Positions 1 to 5,334 of a stretch of 5,357 nt of DNA are shown here, in pieces. The first letter of the stretch is position 1, and each line of letters opens with the position of its first letter. The stretch is from positions 1 to 5,357 of the forward strand of contig JADZFJ010000470.1 of NCBI GenBank assembly GCA_020849935.1. The letters are read 5' to 3'. The translations under genes and the position numbers were made by a program. This stretch comes from Crocinitomix sp. (GTDB taxonomy: Bacteria > Bacteroidota > Bacteroidia > Flavobacteriales_D > Crocinitomicaceae). Under the pieces are notes generated by a model. That model was not told where the DNA came from. It saw only the letters and a list, made by a program, of their open reading frames with translations, and searched no databases.

Positions 1-2
1 AC

Positions 3-803
3 AAATTTCGTGAATACGTTCAAATTAAGCTAAAATCCACCTTAATTGCTGGGCGAGACTATAAAATCGTGGTCTATATCAGTTGTGCAGATAAACGTGG
101 TCTCAGCACCGTTGACGAATTTAACATGCTGTTTTCATCACAATCTTTTAAGGTGCCGAATAATGAAGATTTATTAATTGTTCCAAAAGTTAAGTTTATT
201 GGCACGTTTAATAATACAGAAGAATGGATCGAACTTTCCGCCGTTTATACCGCCACTGGAACCGAAAGTTATATAACCTTTGGATCATTCAGTTATGTAG
301 AAAATGGAATAAAACATGGACAAATCACTGGCGTTTCGAACTATGCCCATTATTTTATTGATGATGTATCCCTAACCTTGATGGAGCAGGCTGAAAATGA
401 GGAAAAGAATCTTGCCGAACCAGAAAAACACGCCCCTGAGGCTTTGCCAAACTATAGCGCGAATCAAACCTATGTTTTTGACAAATTACTTTTTGAATCG
501 GGCAAATCGGTCTTACTCGACACCAATTATCCCGATTTAGATGCGCTCGTTCACTATCTAAAAACGCACAACGAACTTAAAATAAAGATTACAGGACACA
601 CCGATAATGTTGGCAGTGCATCCTTCAATAAAAAACTGTCTTATGATCGCGCAAATGCAGTAAAATTATACCTGATTGAGAAAGGAATAAGTGAAAACAC
701 GATTTCAGTTGAAGGAAAAGGCGATACTGAACCACGCATGTCGAACGAGACTGAAGAAGGCCGAAAAATAAACCGAAGGGTGGAAATTATGATCTTGCAG
801 TGA
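3..803 (+). CDS. OmpA-family peptidoglycan-binding protein, 5'-truncated by window edge
   Basis: The frame is open from the left edge (first full codon at 3), so the real start lies outside the window; the in-frame GTG at 69 is inside the domain and is not a convincing start. The visible part is 266 residues. Residues 1 to about 130 are beta-rich with many aromatic residues (EWIELSAVYTATG, YITFGSFSYVENG) and resemble the jelly-roll or carbohydrate-binding-like domains that Bacteroidota place before OmpA modules; that assignment is inference. A charged, Pro-containing linker of about 25 residues follows. Residues 157-266 are a complete OmpA C-terminal domain: TGHTDNVG, LSYDRANAV, GKGDTEP and the terminal GRKINRRVEI. 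D201 and R216 are 15 residues apart, as are the peptidoglycan-binding Asp and Arg of E. coli OmpA. Likely periplasmic, anchoring an outer-membrane or lipid-linked N-terminus to the wall. The signal peptide is not in view. Confidence 0.9.
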   Translation, partial: KFREYVQIKLKSTLIAGRDYKIVVYISCADKRGLSTVDEFNMLFSSQSFKVPNNEDLLIVPKVKFIGTFNNTEEWIELSAVYTATGTESYITFGSFSYVENGIKHGQITGVSNYAHYFIDDVSLTLMEQAENEEKNLAEPEKHAPEALPNYSANQTYVFDKLLFESGKSVLLDTNYPDLDALVHYLKTHNELKIKITGHTDNVGSASFNKKLSYDRANAVKLYLIEKGISENTISVEGKGDTEPRMSNETEEGRKINRRVEIMILQ

Positions 804-915
804 AAAGATTAAATGCGTGTAAAAAGAAATAGTTAGAACGAAAAGAAAGAAGTGGAAGTGATACAAATTGAACCTAATTTTTAGACAAGTCGACATGCCA
901 AAACCTCATCTAAAT

Positions 916-1615
916 CTATTTAAATTCGACGAAAGTTATGCCTCCGAGTGGAACACATTTATCGATCTTTTCCCGAAAGACGAAGAATTGGACCAGTTCG
1001 CCATGCACGCCGAGGAGTTCGTGATGCACGCGGAACAGTTTGCCATATAAGCGGAGGAGTTCGCCATGCACGCGGAACAGTTCGGCTTGCACCCGGAACA
1101 GTTCGCCATGCACGCGGACCAGTTCGCCAACCACGCCGAGGAGTTCGTGATGCACACGGAACAGTTCGCCATATAAGCGGAGGAGTTCGGCTTACACGCG
1201 GAACAGTTCGGCTTGCACCCGGAACAGTTCGCCATCCACGCGGAACAGTTCGGCTTGCACGCCGAGGAGTTCGTGATGCACCCCGAGAAGGTCATGGAGC
1301 ATGCCGAGGAGTTTGCAGATTCCAAAAGGAGTTCGCGGTGTACCCCGAGAAGGTCATGGAGTATGCCGAGAAGGTCGTGGAGCATCACGAGAAGCCGTGT
1401 CAGTCCACTGACTGATTCGCGGTGCACCACGAGACAGTCATGGAGCATGCCGAGGAGTTTGCGGATTCCAAAAGGAGTTCACCGTGCGCCACGAGGAGTT
1501 CACCGAGATCCACGAACAGTTCACGGAGTACCAAGAGAAGGTCAAGAAGTATGCCGAGAAGGTCGTGGAGCACCCCGAGTAGCCGTGTCAGTCCACTGAC
1601 TGATTCGCGGAGCAT
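916..1615 (-). pseudogene. Broken heptad-repeat protein gene, minus-strand alternative
   Basis: Read from ATG at 1615 on the minus strand, the same array gives Leu-rich heptads (LLGVLHD, LLGILLD, ELFRVHG) and ends with a non-repetitive tail of about 26 residues at TAG 916-918. This reading has only three lesions: the one-base register shifts near 1472 and 1326, and one TAA (complement of TTA 1192-1194) where sister units have CAA, a single transition. The units that carry plus-strand stops are open here (RLYGELF, ESVSGLT, RLL). That favours the minus strand. However, plus-strand consensus codons (GAG, CAG, GAA, AAG) are each one change from a stop while most minus-strand codons are not, so the difference could arise without selection. 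No clear ribosome binding site was seen upstream of 1615. Family not recognised. Confidence 0.3.
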
Positions 1616-1639
1616 GCCGAGAAGGTCATGGAGAAACGC
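991..1639. repeat. Tandem array of about 31 GC-rich 21-bp units (heptad-coding minisatellite)
   Basis: From 991 the sequence is built of 21-base units such as GAACAGTTCG-CCATGCACGCG. Units 1-14 (991-1284) are most alike; units 15-31 drift to a GAGAAGGTC-ATGGAGCATGCC type. On the plus strand they read E-[EQ]-F-[AVG]-[MLI]-H-[AP]; on the minus strand G-V-H-G-E-L-[LF]. A higher-order repeat of 126 bp (six units) is visible: units 2-7 (1012-1137) match units 8-13 (1138-1263), including an identical ATATAAG variant in the second unit of each. The period slips by one base at 1324-1328 and again at 1470-1474, both in TCCAAAAGGAG. A 30-nt stretch recurs exactly at 1393-1422 and 1581-1610. The array is much richer in GC than all its neighbours, which suggests a separate origin. 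The expansion is seen directly; the function is unknown. Confidence 0.95.
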
Positions 1640-1742
1640 AACCGATAAATGGAATACAATCAGGAATTCGGAGTGTAACAGAAATTAAACGCTGATCTAA
1701 TTGATTCTAAAAACAGGTTTTTAGGACAAGACATTTACTAAG

Positions 1743-1802
1743 CTCGCGCTTTGGTGGTTGATCCCCAACTAGTTGGGGATCGAAACCAGCAATAGCGCTG
1801 AG
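1743..1802. repeat. Perfect 22-bp palindrome inside a 60-nt imperfect hairpin
   Basis: The core 1760-1781 is a perfect palindrome: GATCCCCAACT followed by its reverse complement AGTTGGGGATC. The symmetry continues outward with small bulges: TGGTT pairs with AACCA around a 2-nt bulge, then CTCGCGCT (1743-1750) pairs with AGCGCTGAG (1794-1802) with one bulged base. No run of T follows, so it is not a textbook intrinsic terminator. A dyadic protein-binding site, a small palindromic mobile element or an mRNA-stabilising hairpin are possible; the sequence does not choose between them. Confidence 0.8.
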
Positions 1803-1816
1803 TGGTCAGTATATCA

Positions 1817-2147
1817 GCGAAATTCTGAACCGATATTGAACCGCAATGAGTGTGTTTCAACCGAAGGCATTTGCAAAACCGACCACTAAAATTTTGAATT
1901 AAAGGCAGTATCATTAGCATTGGCAGAAGAACCTATTCCTGCCATCCGCTTTAGTTGGCGGAGCAGAAACCGTTTCAGCTGTCCGTCCCCCATGTTTTCC
2001 TAAAGTCAAAATGGCTTCCGGCGCTTCAATTGTTTTCTGTTACGCCAAGCTGCCGCTCCTGTCAGGGGTATTGCTTTCTCGAAAATTCATCGTGCATTTG
2101 CAAAACCGATCACTAAAATTTTAAATAATAGCCCTTGAGGTTTGCCA
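1817..2147. repeat. Intergenic repeat, copy A, with variable central hairpin
   Basis: This stretch shares three blocks with 3075-3335. Block 1 (1819-1854) matches 3077-3112 at 33 of 36 bases. Block 2 (1912-1954) matches 3126-3168 at 39 of 43. Block 3 (2049-2074) matches 3237-3262 exactly and continues with lower identity to GAGGTTTGCCA at 2147. Between blocks 2 and 3 the sequence differs completely from copy B but pairs with itself: TTGGCG (1955-1960) with CGCCAA (2043-2048), then AGAAA with TTTCT. The flanks can form an outer stem, TATTCCTG (1934-1941) with CAGGGGTA (2063-2070), using two G-U pairs. Copy A has extra sequence between blocks 1 and 2 that contains a second copy of its own 3' motif GCATTTGCAAAACCG-CACTAAAATTTT (1867-1895 and 2094-2122). 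No protein-coding potential is seen. Confidence 0.85.
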
Positions 2148-2200
2148 CATGCCGCTGCCGCGCGAAACGAAGTTCAGCAACGCTAATCCCTTCGCGTGGC
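2144..2200. other. Possible bulged hairpin just after repeat A
   Basis: CGCGAA (2161-2166) pairs with TTCGCG (2191-2196), and GCCA (2144-2147) can pair with TGGC (2197-2200) if about 13 bases are bulged out. It starts where similarity between copies A and B ends. It may be part of another intergenic repeat or chance; only one copy is visible. Confidence 0.3.
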
Positions 2201-2468
2201 TATTGAAATAAAAGCATTAAATAAGAATAAATCAAATTCAAATAAATTGCAACTTCTTTATGATTTAAAATCCTTCACCCACACGAAAGGATTGACTTCG
2301 TCGAATTTCATTTCGTGCGGTAGCGGGGCCATAAGCACCTTGTTACCAGAAGCTGTTTTTTGGAAAATTGAAAACCGATGAAACAAATTATTAACTTCGT
2401 CAAAGAATAAGTAGGTGGCAATTTGGCAAATCAAAATCAGTAAAACAAATAAAATTAAATACAAGATT
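2201..2468. other. Intergenic stretch before the orphan gene
   Basis: No convincing plus-strand gene. A 7-bp stem with an 11-nt loop is present (AATCCTT 2269-2275 with AAGGATT 2287-2293). On the minus strand a reading frame ends at 2258; its last 35 residues (KTASGNKVLMAPLPHEMKF, then DEVNPFVWVKDFKS) have protein-like composition and a locally higher GC content, whereas the part upstream is only the antisense of the next gene. This may be the 3' remnant of a lost gene. No clear promoter was found for the gene starting at 2469. Confidence 0.4.
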
Positions 2469-3047
2469 ATGGCAACAATGTATAATATTACAATCAAAGA
2501 AATTAATAAGAATGAACTAACAACAGAAGTTACTTTCATTCATCCAGATGCAGGAGAAATGATTGGAAGTAAAGATTTTGCTTTACAAATTATATGCTAT
2601 ACCTCAATTGACTTAAATTGGAAAGAATTAGTTACTTCCAAGGAGGAATGGAAAAATTTAATTGAAAATCATCCCCAAAAAGATAAGCTTGCTGAATTGA
2701 ATGGATATTTATTTGGAAAAAGAATCTATATAGAGGAAGAGGAGTATAAAAGTATATCAATTGAAAATAATGATGAATTAAAAAGAAATTTAGAAAGAAA
2801 GTATCAAACGCGATTTGATAGTTTTGGAGCTGAAAATGGAGCCTATTATATTCTAAGTAAAATGAATGTAGCTGATTTTACTGACGAAGAAGAATCTATA
2901 ATTCTTAATGAACCTCAAGTAACAGATTCAGGTTCGAATACAAAAATTTTAAAATTCAGTGTAAGCGATGCGAGTCTATTAGCTCATATTAAATCAGGAA
3001 TGAGTTACGATACAGCTGCATTCAGCATTGTAGATTATTATTTTTAA
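2469..3047 (+). CDS. Hypothetical protein of 192 aa between two intergenic repeats
   Basis: I do not recognise this protein. ATG at 2469 (MATMYNITIKEINKNELTT) is chosen over the longer frame from GTG 2415, because the extra 18 residues (MAIWQIKISKTNKIKYKIM) look like translated AT-rich leader; ATG 2478 is also possible. There is no Shine-Dalgarno, as is usual in this phylum. The first half alternates hydrophobic and polar residues and looks beta-rich (VTFIHPDAGEMIG, FALQIICYTS). The middle, about residues 65-120, is strongly charged and probably helical (ELKRNLERKYQ). The end has VSDASLLAHIKSG and closes on the aromatic IVDYYF. No signal peptide, membrane segment or Cys/His metal motif is visible, so a soluble cytosolic protein is likely. 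It stands alone, 27 nt before repeat copy B and about 320 nt after copy A, so it may travel with a repeat as a cassette. Confidence 0.8.
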   Translation: MATMYNITIKEINKNELTTEVTFIHPDAGEMIGSKDFALQIICYTSIDLNWKELVTSKEEWKNLIENHPQKDKLAELNGYLFGKRIYIEEEEYKSISIENNDELKRNLERKYQTRFDSFGAENGAYYILSKMNVADFTDEEESIILNEPQVTDSGSNTKILKFSVSDASLLAHIKSGMSYDTAAFSIVDYYF

Positions 3048-3074
3048 TTAGAAATAAATAAAAAACTGCCATCG

Positions 3075-3335
3075 GTGAAATTTTGAACCGATATTGGACC
3101 GGAATGAGTGTGATTCTGCCTAAATCATTAGTGTTGGCAGATGAACCTATTCCTGCCATCCGCTATAGTCCCGACAATCCTATCTCTTAGCTTTAATAGG
3201 TTAAATTCAAATTGTCATAGATAGGTTTCGTCGGGAGCTGCCGCTCCTGTCAGGGGTATTGCATTTTGTGGAAATTCATCGTGCATTTGCCAAACCAACC
3301 ACTAAAATTTAAAACAATATCTTTGAGGTTTACCA
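3075..3335. repeat. Intergenic repeat, copy B, with variable central hairpin
   Basis: Second copy of the 1817-2147 repeat, in the same orientation and directly behind the 2469-3047 gene. The central insert differs from copy A in sequence but keeps the fold: TCCCGAC (3169-3175) pairs with GTCGGGA (3230-3236), and inside it CCTATCT (3179-3185) pairs with AGATAGG (3219-3225), with short internal loops AAT/TTTC and a loop of about 33 nt. The outer stem TATTCCTG (3148-3155) with CAGGGGTA (3251-3258) is the same as in copy A. It lacks the internal segment of copy A that holds the extra GCATTTGC motif. Similarity ends at GAGGTTTACCA (3335). Confidence 0.85.
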
Positions 3336-3704
3336 TAAACACCACACTAAAAACCCAAAACAGGTAGTTGCCCCCTTTTTAAACCAACTTAAAAACTAGG
3401 TATTTATACTGTTTTTTACTAAAATTAAATGACTTACCTTGTGCGCGGATTTTGATGAGAGGATTTCATTAATTAAAAATAAATTTGGTCGGAATGTTTT
3501 CGTAATTAATGTTATCTTAGGTAAAACACAACTACTAAGTACAAATAGATAATAATAGCTGAACATCTGAATTTTAAGAAAGAGATTTAAAAAGCAAAAA
3601 AAAAGTTTTACTTCGGTAATAAATGAGTTCGGGGTCATTTTTGGGCGACAGTGCAAACAATGAAGATAGTAACAAACAAAGACAAAAATTCGTAAATTTG
3701 AAGT
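3336..3704. other. AT-rich intergenic spacer upstream of the DUF488 operon
   Basis: No gene is supported here. The stretch is low-complexity and AT-rich (for example AAAAAGCAAAAAAAAAG near 3580-3600), with short GC islands such as GTTCGGGGTCATTTTTGGGCG near 3629-3647. Minus-strand frames across it are antisense to the operon start and have poor composition. Its main likely role is to carry the promoter of the operon at 3705; a further regulatory site was not recognised. Confidence 0.5.
3693..3700 (+). promoter_or_regulatory. Candidate Bacteroidota -7 box (TAAATTTG) giving a leaderless start
   Basis: TAAATTTG fits the TAnnTTTG -7 consensus of the Bacteroidota housekeeping sigma factor. It ends only 4 nt before the ATG at 3705, so transcription would begin at or next to the start codon and the mRNA would be leaderless. 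A TTG or TTTG -33 element at the usual distance was not found, which lowers confidence. No Shine-Dalgarno is present, consistent with this reading. Confidence 0.4.
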
Positions 3705-4259
3705 ATGGAAAAAAAGCCACTTTATACCATCGGACACGGTAACAGAAAGCCAGAGTATTTTCTTGCTTTGCTGAGAGACTTTGGCATAGAATATCTAATT
3801 GACGTTCGTTCCCAACCGTATTCAAAATTTAATCCTCAATTCAACCAAAACGACTTAAAATTTTTTTTGGAGCGAAACGGCATTAAGTATGTTTTTATGG
3901 GTGACACAATCGGTGGTAGACCAAAAGATACTTCTTGTTACGACAATGAAGGTAAGGTTGACTATGAAGCTGTAAAAACGAAAGAGTTCTTTCTTAATGG
4001 CATTGACAGACTTAAAACTGCATATAATAAAGATATCAATGTAGTAATAATGTGTAGCGAAAGTAAACCTTGCGATTGCCACAGGAGTAAATTAATCGGC
4101 AAGGTTTTAATTACAGACAACATTCATCTAAAACACATTGATGAAAAAGGAAAACTTAAGGACCAATCAACAGTAATAAATGAATTAAATAAAGGGCTTT
4201 CAGAATATGACTTATTTGGAAATCCAATTAACGCAACATCAAGAAGGGCTTATTTATAA
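3705..4259 (+). CDS. DUF488 family protein (first of two)
   Basis: A 184-residue soluble protein with the full set of DUF488 landmarks: YTIGHGN (7-13), LIDVRSQPYSKF (31-42), GDTIGGRP (66-73) and MCSESKPCDCHRSKLIG (116-132). C117, the C123/C125 pair, H126 and R127 form the conserved Cys-Cys-His-Arg cluster, probably the active or binding site together with D33 and R35. The family's chemistry is not established to my knowledge. The C-terminal 50 residues after the signature (HLKHIDEKGKLK and the closing YDLFGNPINATSRRAYL) match the longer DUF488 subgroup. It is first in a three-gene operon; the next ATG follows its stop by 3 nt. The ATG at 3705 is well supported because the conserved TIGHGN motif starts only 7 residues in. 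It is clearly distinct from the next gene, so the two are old paralogues rather than a recent duplication. Confidence 0.92.
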   Translation: MEKKPLYTIGHGNRKPEYFLALLRDFGIEYLIDVRSQPYSKFNPQFNQNDLKFFLERNGIKYVFMGDTIGGRPKDTSCYDNEGKVDYEAVKTKEFFLNGIDRLKTAYNKDINVVIMCSESKPCDCHRSKLIGKVLITDNIHLKHIDEKGKLKDQSTVINELNKGLSEYDLFGNPINATSRRAYL

Positions 4260-4262
4260 TTT

Positions 4263-4742
4263 ATGGAATTTTTTACTATCGGAGTATACAACTCTACTGA
4301 AAAAGAGTTTTTTGAAAAACTAACTCAAAACAATATTGACACATTTTGCGACATCAGACAACGAAGAGGCGTTAGAGGTTCAAAATATTCATTCGTGAAT
4401 AGCAACAGGCTTCAACAAAGACTTAATGATTTGGAGATAAAATACGGCTACGTTCCTGACTTAGCGCCGACAACCGAAATTAGAGAGCTTCAAAAAGAAA
4501 TTGATGCAGAAAAAGGAGAGCTTAAAAGGGAAAGACAAGAATTAGGTAGACTATTCGTAATTGAATACAAAAACAGAATTCTTAAAAATTTCGACTTTGA
4601 AAAATTCGTTGATAACCTTGACCAAATTGGAGCAAGTAGAATTGCATTGTTTTGTGTAGAAGAACATCCCGAAGCCTGTCATCGTTCAATTGTAACGGAA
4701 AAATTGATGAAGAATTTTAACTATAAAATCACTCACTTGTAG
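4263..4742 (+). CDS. DUF488 family protein (second, shorter paralogue)
   Basis: A 159-residue protein of the short DUF488 type: FFTIGVYN (3-10) replaces TIGHGN, followed by CDIRQRRGVRGSKYSFVNSN (29-48), YVPDLAPT (63-70), a Lys/Glu-rich helix (about 74-94) and LFCVEEHPEACHRSIV (129-144). C131, C139, H140 and R141 keep the signature Cys-Cys-His-Arg, and D30 and R32 the upstream Asp-x-Arg. The loss of the His in the first motif (GVYN for GHGN) may mark a different substrate or a division of labour with the upstream paralogue; that is inference. The start is 3 nt after the stop of the upstream gene and the stop is 1 nt before the next ATG, so the three are almost certainly co-transcribed and translationally linked. 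No export signal. Confidence 0.92.
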   Translation: MEFFTIGVYNSTEKEFFEKLTQNNIDTFCDIRQRRGVRGSKYSFVNSNRLQQRLNDLEIKYGYVPDLAPTTEIRELQKEIDAEKGELKRERQELGRLFVIEYKNRILKNFDFEKFVDNLDQIGASRIALFCVEEHPEACHRSIVTEKLMKNFNYKITHL

Positions 4743-4743
4743 A

Positions 4744-5334
4744 ATGGAAGTACTAATAATTTCTAAGACACATATGTCAAATGCGGCTTGTGTTGGCGGA
4801 CTTCTGCTGGAATATAATGCAAATATTCGTTTATTAAGTCCTGGAAATAGAAATCAACCGGAAGATACTGAAATGGAAATCGGTGAAATATGGGATTGTA
4901 GATTTGTAAAACGTGACCCAATTGAAGAGCCTCATTTAGAAGATAGAATTATTTTGAGTAAAAAACATATTAAGACAATATCAAATATTGATAAATTAAT
5001 ACGTGAAAGAAACCTAATTGATTGGAAAGGTTCACCTAAAAAACTGTTTAATGGACTAATTGGGTTTGACGACCAAGGAAGAGGATATATTGACGAAGAT
5101 CAAGAAATTCCTGAAATGAGTGTTGGCTTTTGGGAAACAGATACAGAATTGATAAAAAGTACTGACAATTATGGAAAAGTAAGGTACACGTATGAGGGAA
5201 ATAAATCTTATTCGTTACCATATGTTGGGTATGCTAAATCAGTTAATAGAATTTCAAAAGGCACGATTTGTAGGGTATCATTGACAAGAGTTTTCAAAGG
5301 AAAATATTGGTTACAACTTTCAGGATGGTATTAG
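4744..5334 (+). CDS. Dual OB-fold domain protein linked to DUF488 genes
   Basis: A 196-residue protein. The opening MEVLIISKTHMSNAACVGGL with IRLLSPG (28-34), EIGEIWDCRF (45-54) and EEPHLEDRIIL (61-71) follows the layout I associate with proteins annotated as dual OB domain-containing. A middle part (about 75-125) is helical and charged. The C-terminal part (about 125-196) is a second beta-barrel-like unit with SLPYVGYAKSV, GTICRVSLTRVF and the closing YWLQLSGWY. OB folds usually bind single-stranded nucleic acid or small ligands, so it may be the targeting partner of the two DUF488 proteins; that role is inference. ATG 4744 starts 1 nt after the upstream stop. The stop TAG at 5332-5334 is within the window, so the gene is complete. 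Family assignment comes from remembered motifs. Confidence 0.8.
   Translation: MEVLIISKTHMSNAACVGGLLLEYNANIRLLSPGNRNQPEDTEMEIGEIWDCRFVKRDPIEEPHLEDRIILSKKHIKTISNIDKLIRERNLIDWKGSPKKLFNGLIGFDDQGRGYIDEDQEIPEMSVGFWETDTELIKSTDNYGKVRYTYEGNKSYSLPYVGYAKSVNRISKGTICRVSLTRVFKGKYWLQLSGWY

Larger units (their letters stand above)
895..1648 (+). pseudogene. Broken heptad-repeat protein gene, plus-strand reading
   Basis: An ATG at 895 (or a TTG at 868, after a purine-rich AAGAAAGAAGTGGAAG) opens a non-repetitive head, MPKPHLNLFKFDESYASEW and so on to residue 32, which leads into heptads such as EEFAMHA and EQFGLHP that would form an amphipathic or coiled-coil rod. The frame stops at TAA 1048. Continuing the heptad register requires passing TAA 1174, TGA 1413, TAG 1580 and TGA 1601 and correcting two one-base losses (near 1326 and 1472), before ending at TAA 1646. 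As it stands only a product of about 50-60 residues (to 1050) could be made. Seven lesions in 750 bases argue for a dead gene or for DNA that never coded on this strand. I do not recognise a family. The minus-strand reading is an exclusive alternative. Confidence 0.35.

Noticed and set aside
948..1415. 155-residue plus-strand frame with Arg/Gly-rich repeats (RRGVRDARGTVR)
   Set aside because: Same periodicity artefact; only its end (KEFAVYP onward) coincides with the heptad register, because of the one-base slip at 1326.
936..1448. 170-residue open frame on the minus strand, rich in Cys, Ser and Asn (NCSACKPNCSAC)
   Set aside because: Beyond the first 50 or so residues it is out of register with the heptad reading. 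Its openness follows from a 21-bp repeat that happens to lack stops in this frame, so the Cys spacing reflects DNA periodicity, not selection.
991..1639. CRISPR array
   Set aside because: Units are contiguous 21-mers with no unique spacers.
991..1639. Iteron-type replication origin
   Set aside because: No adjacent rep gene, no DnaA boxes or AT-rich melting region were recognised, and the units drift strongly.
2196..2381. 61-residue plus-strand frame
   Set aside because: Lys/Asn/Ser-rich translated AT-rich DNA with no ribosome binding site, homology or domain features.
2258..2539. 93-residue minus-strand gene with a hydrophobic N-terminal half
   Set aside because: The hydrophobic half is the antisense of the AT-rich start of the 2469 gene; only the last 35 residues deserve notice and these are reported as a possible remnant.
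1817..3335. Classical integron attC sites
   Set aside because: No RYYYAAC/GTTRRRY core pair at the ends of either copy, each copy is long (261-331 nt), and no integrase is in the window.
3574..3825. Minus-strand frames across the spacer upstream of 3705
   Set aside because: They are partly antisense to the DUF488 gene, with low-complexity composition and no start signals.
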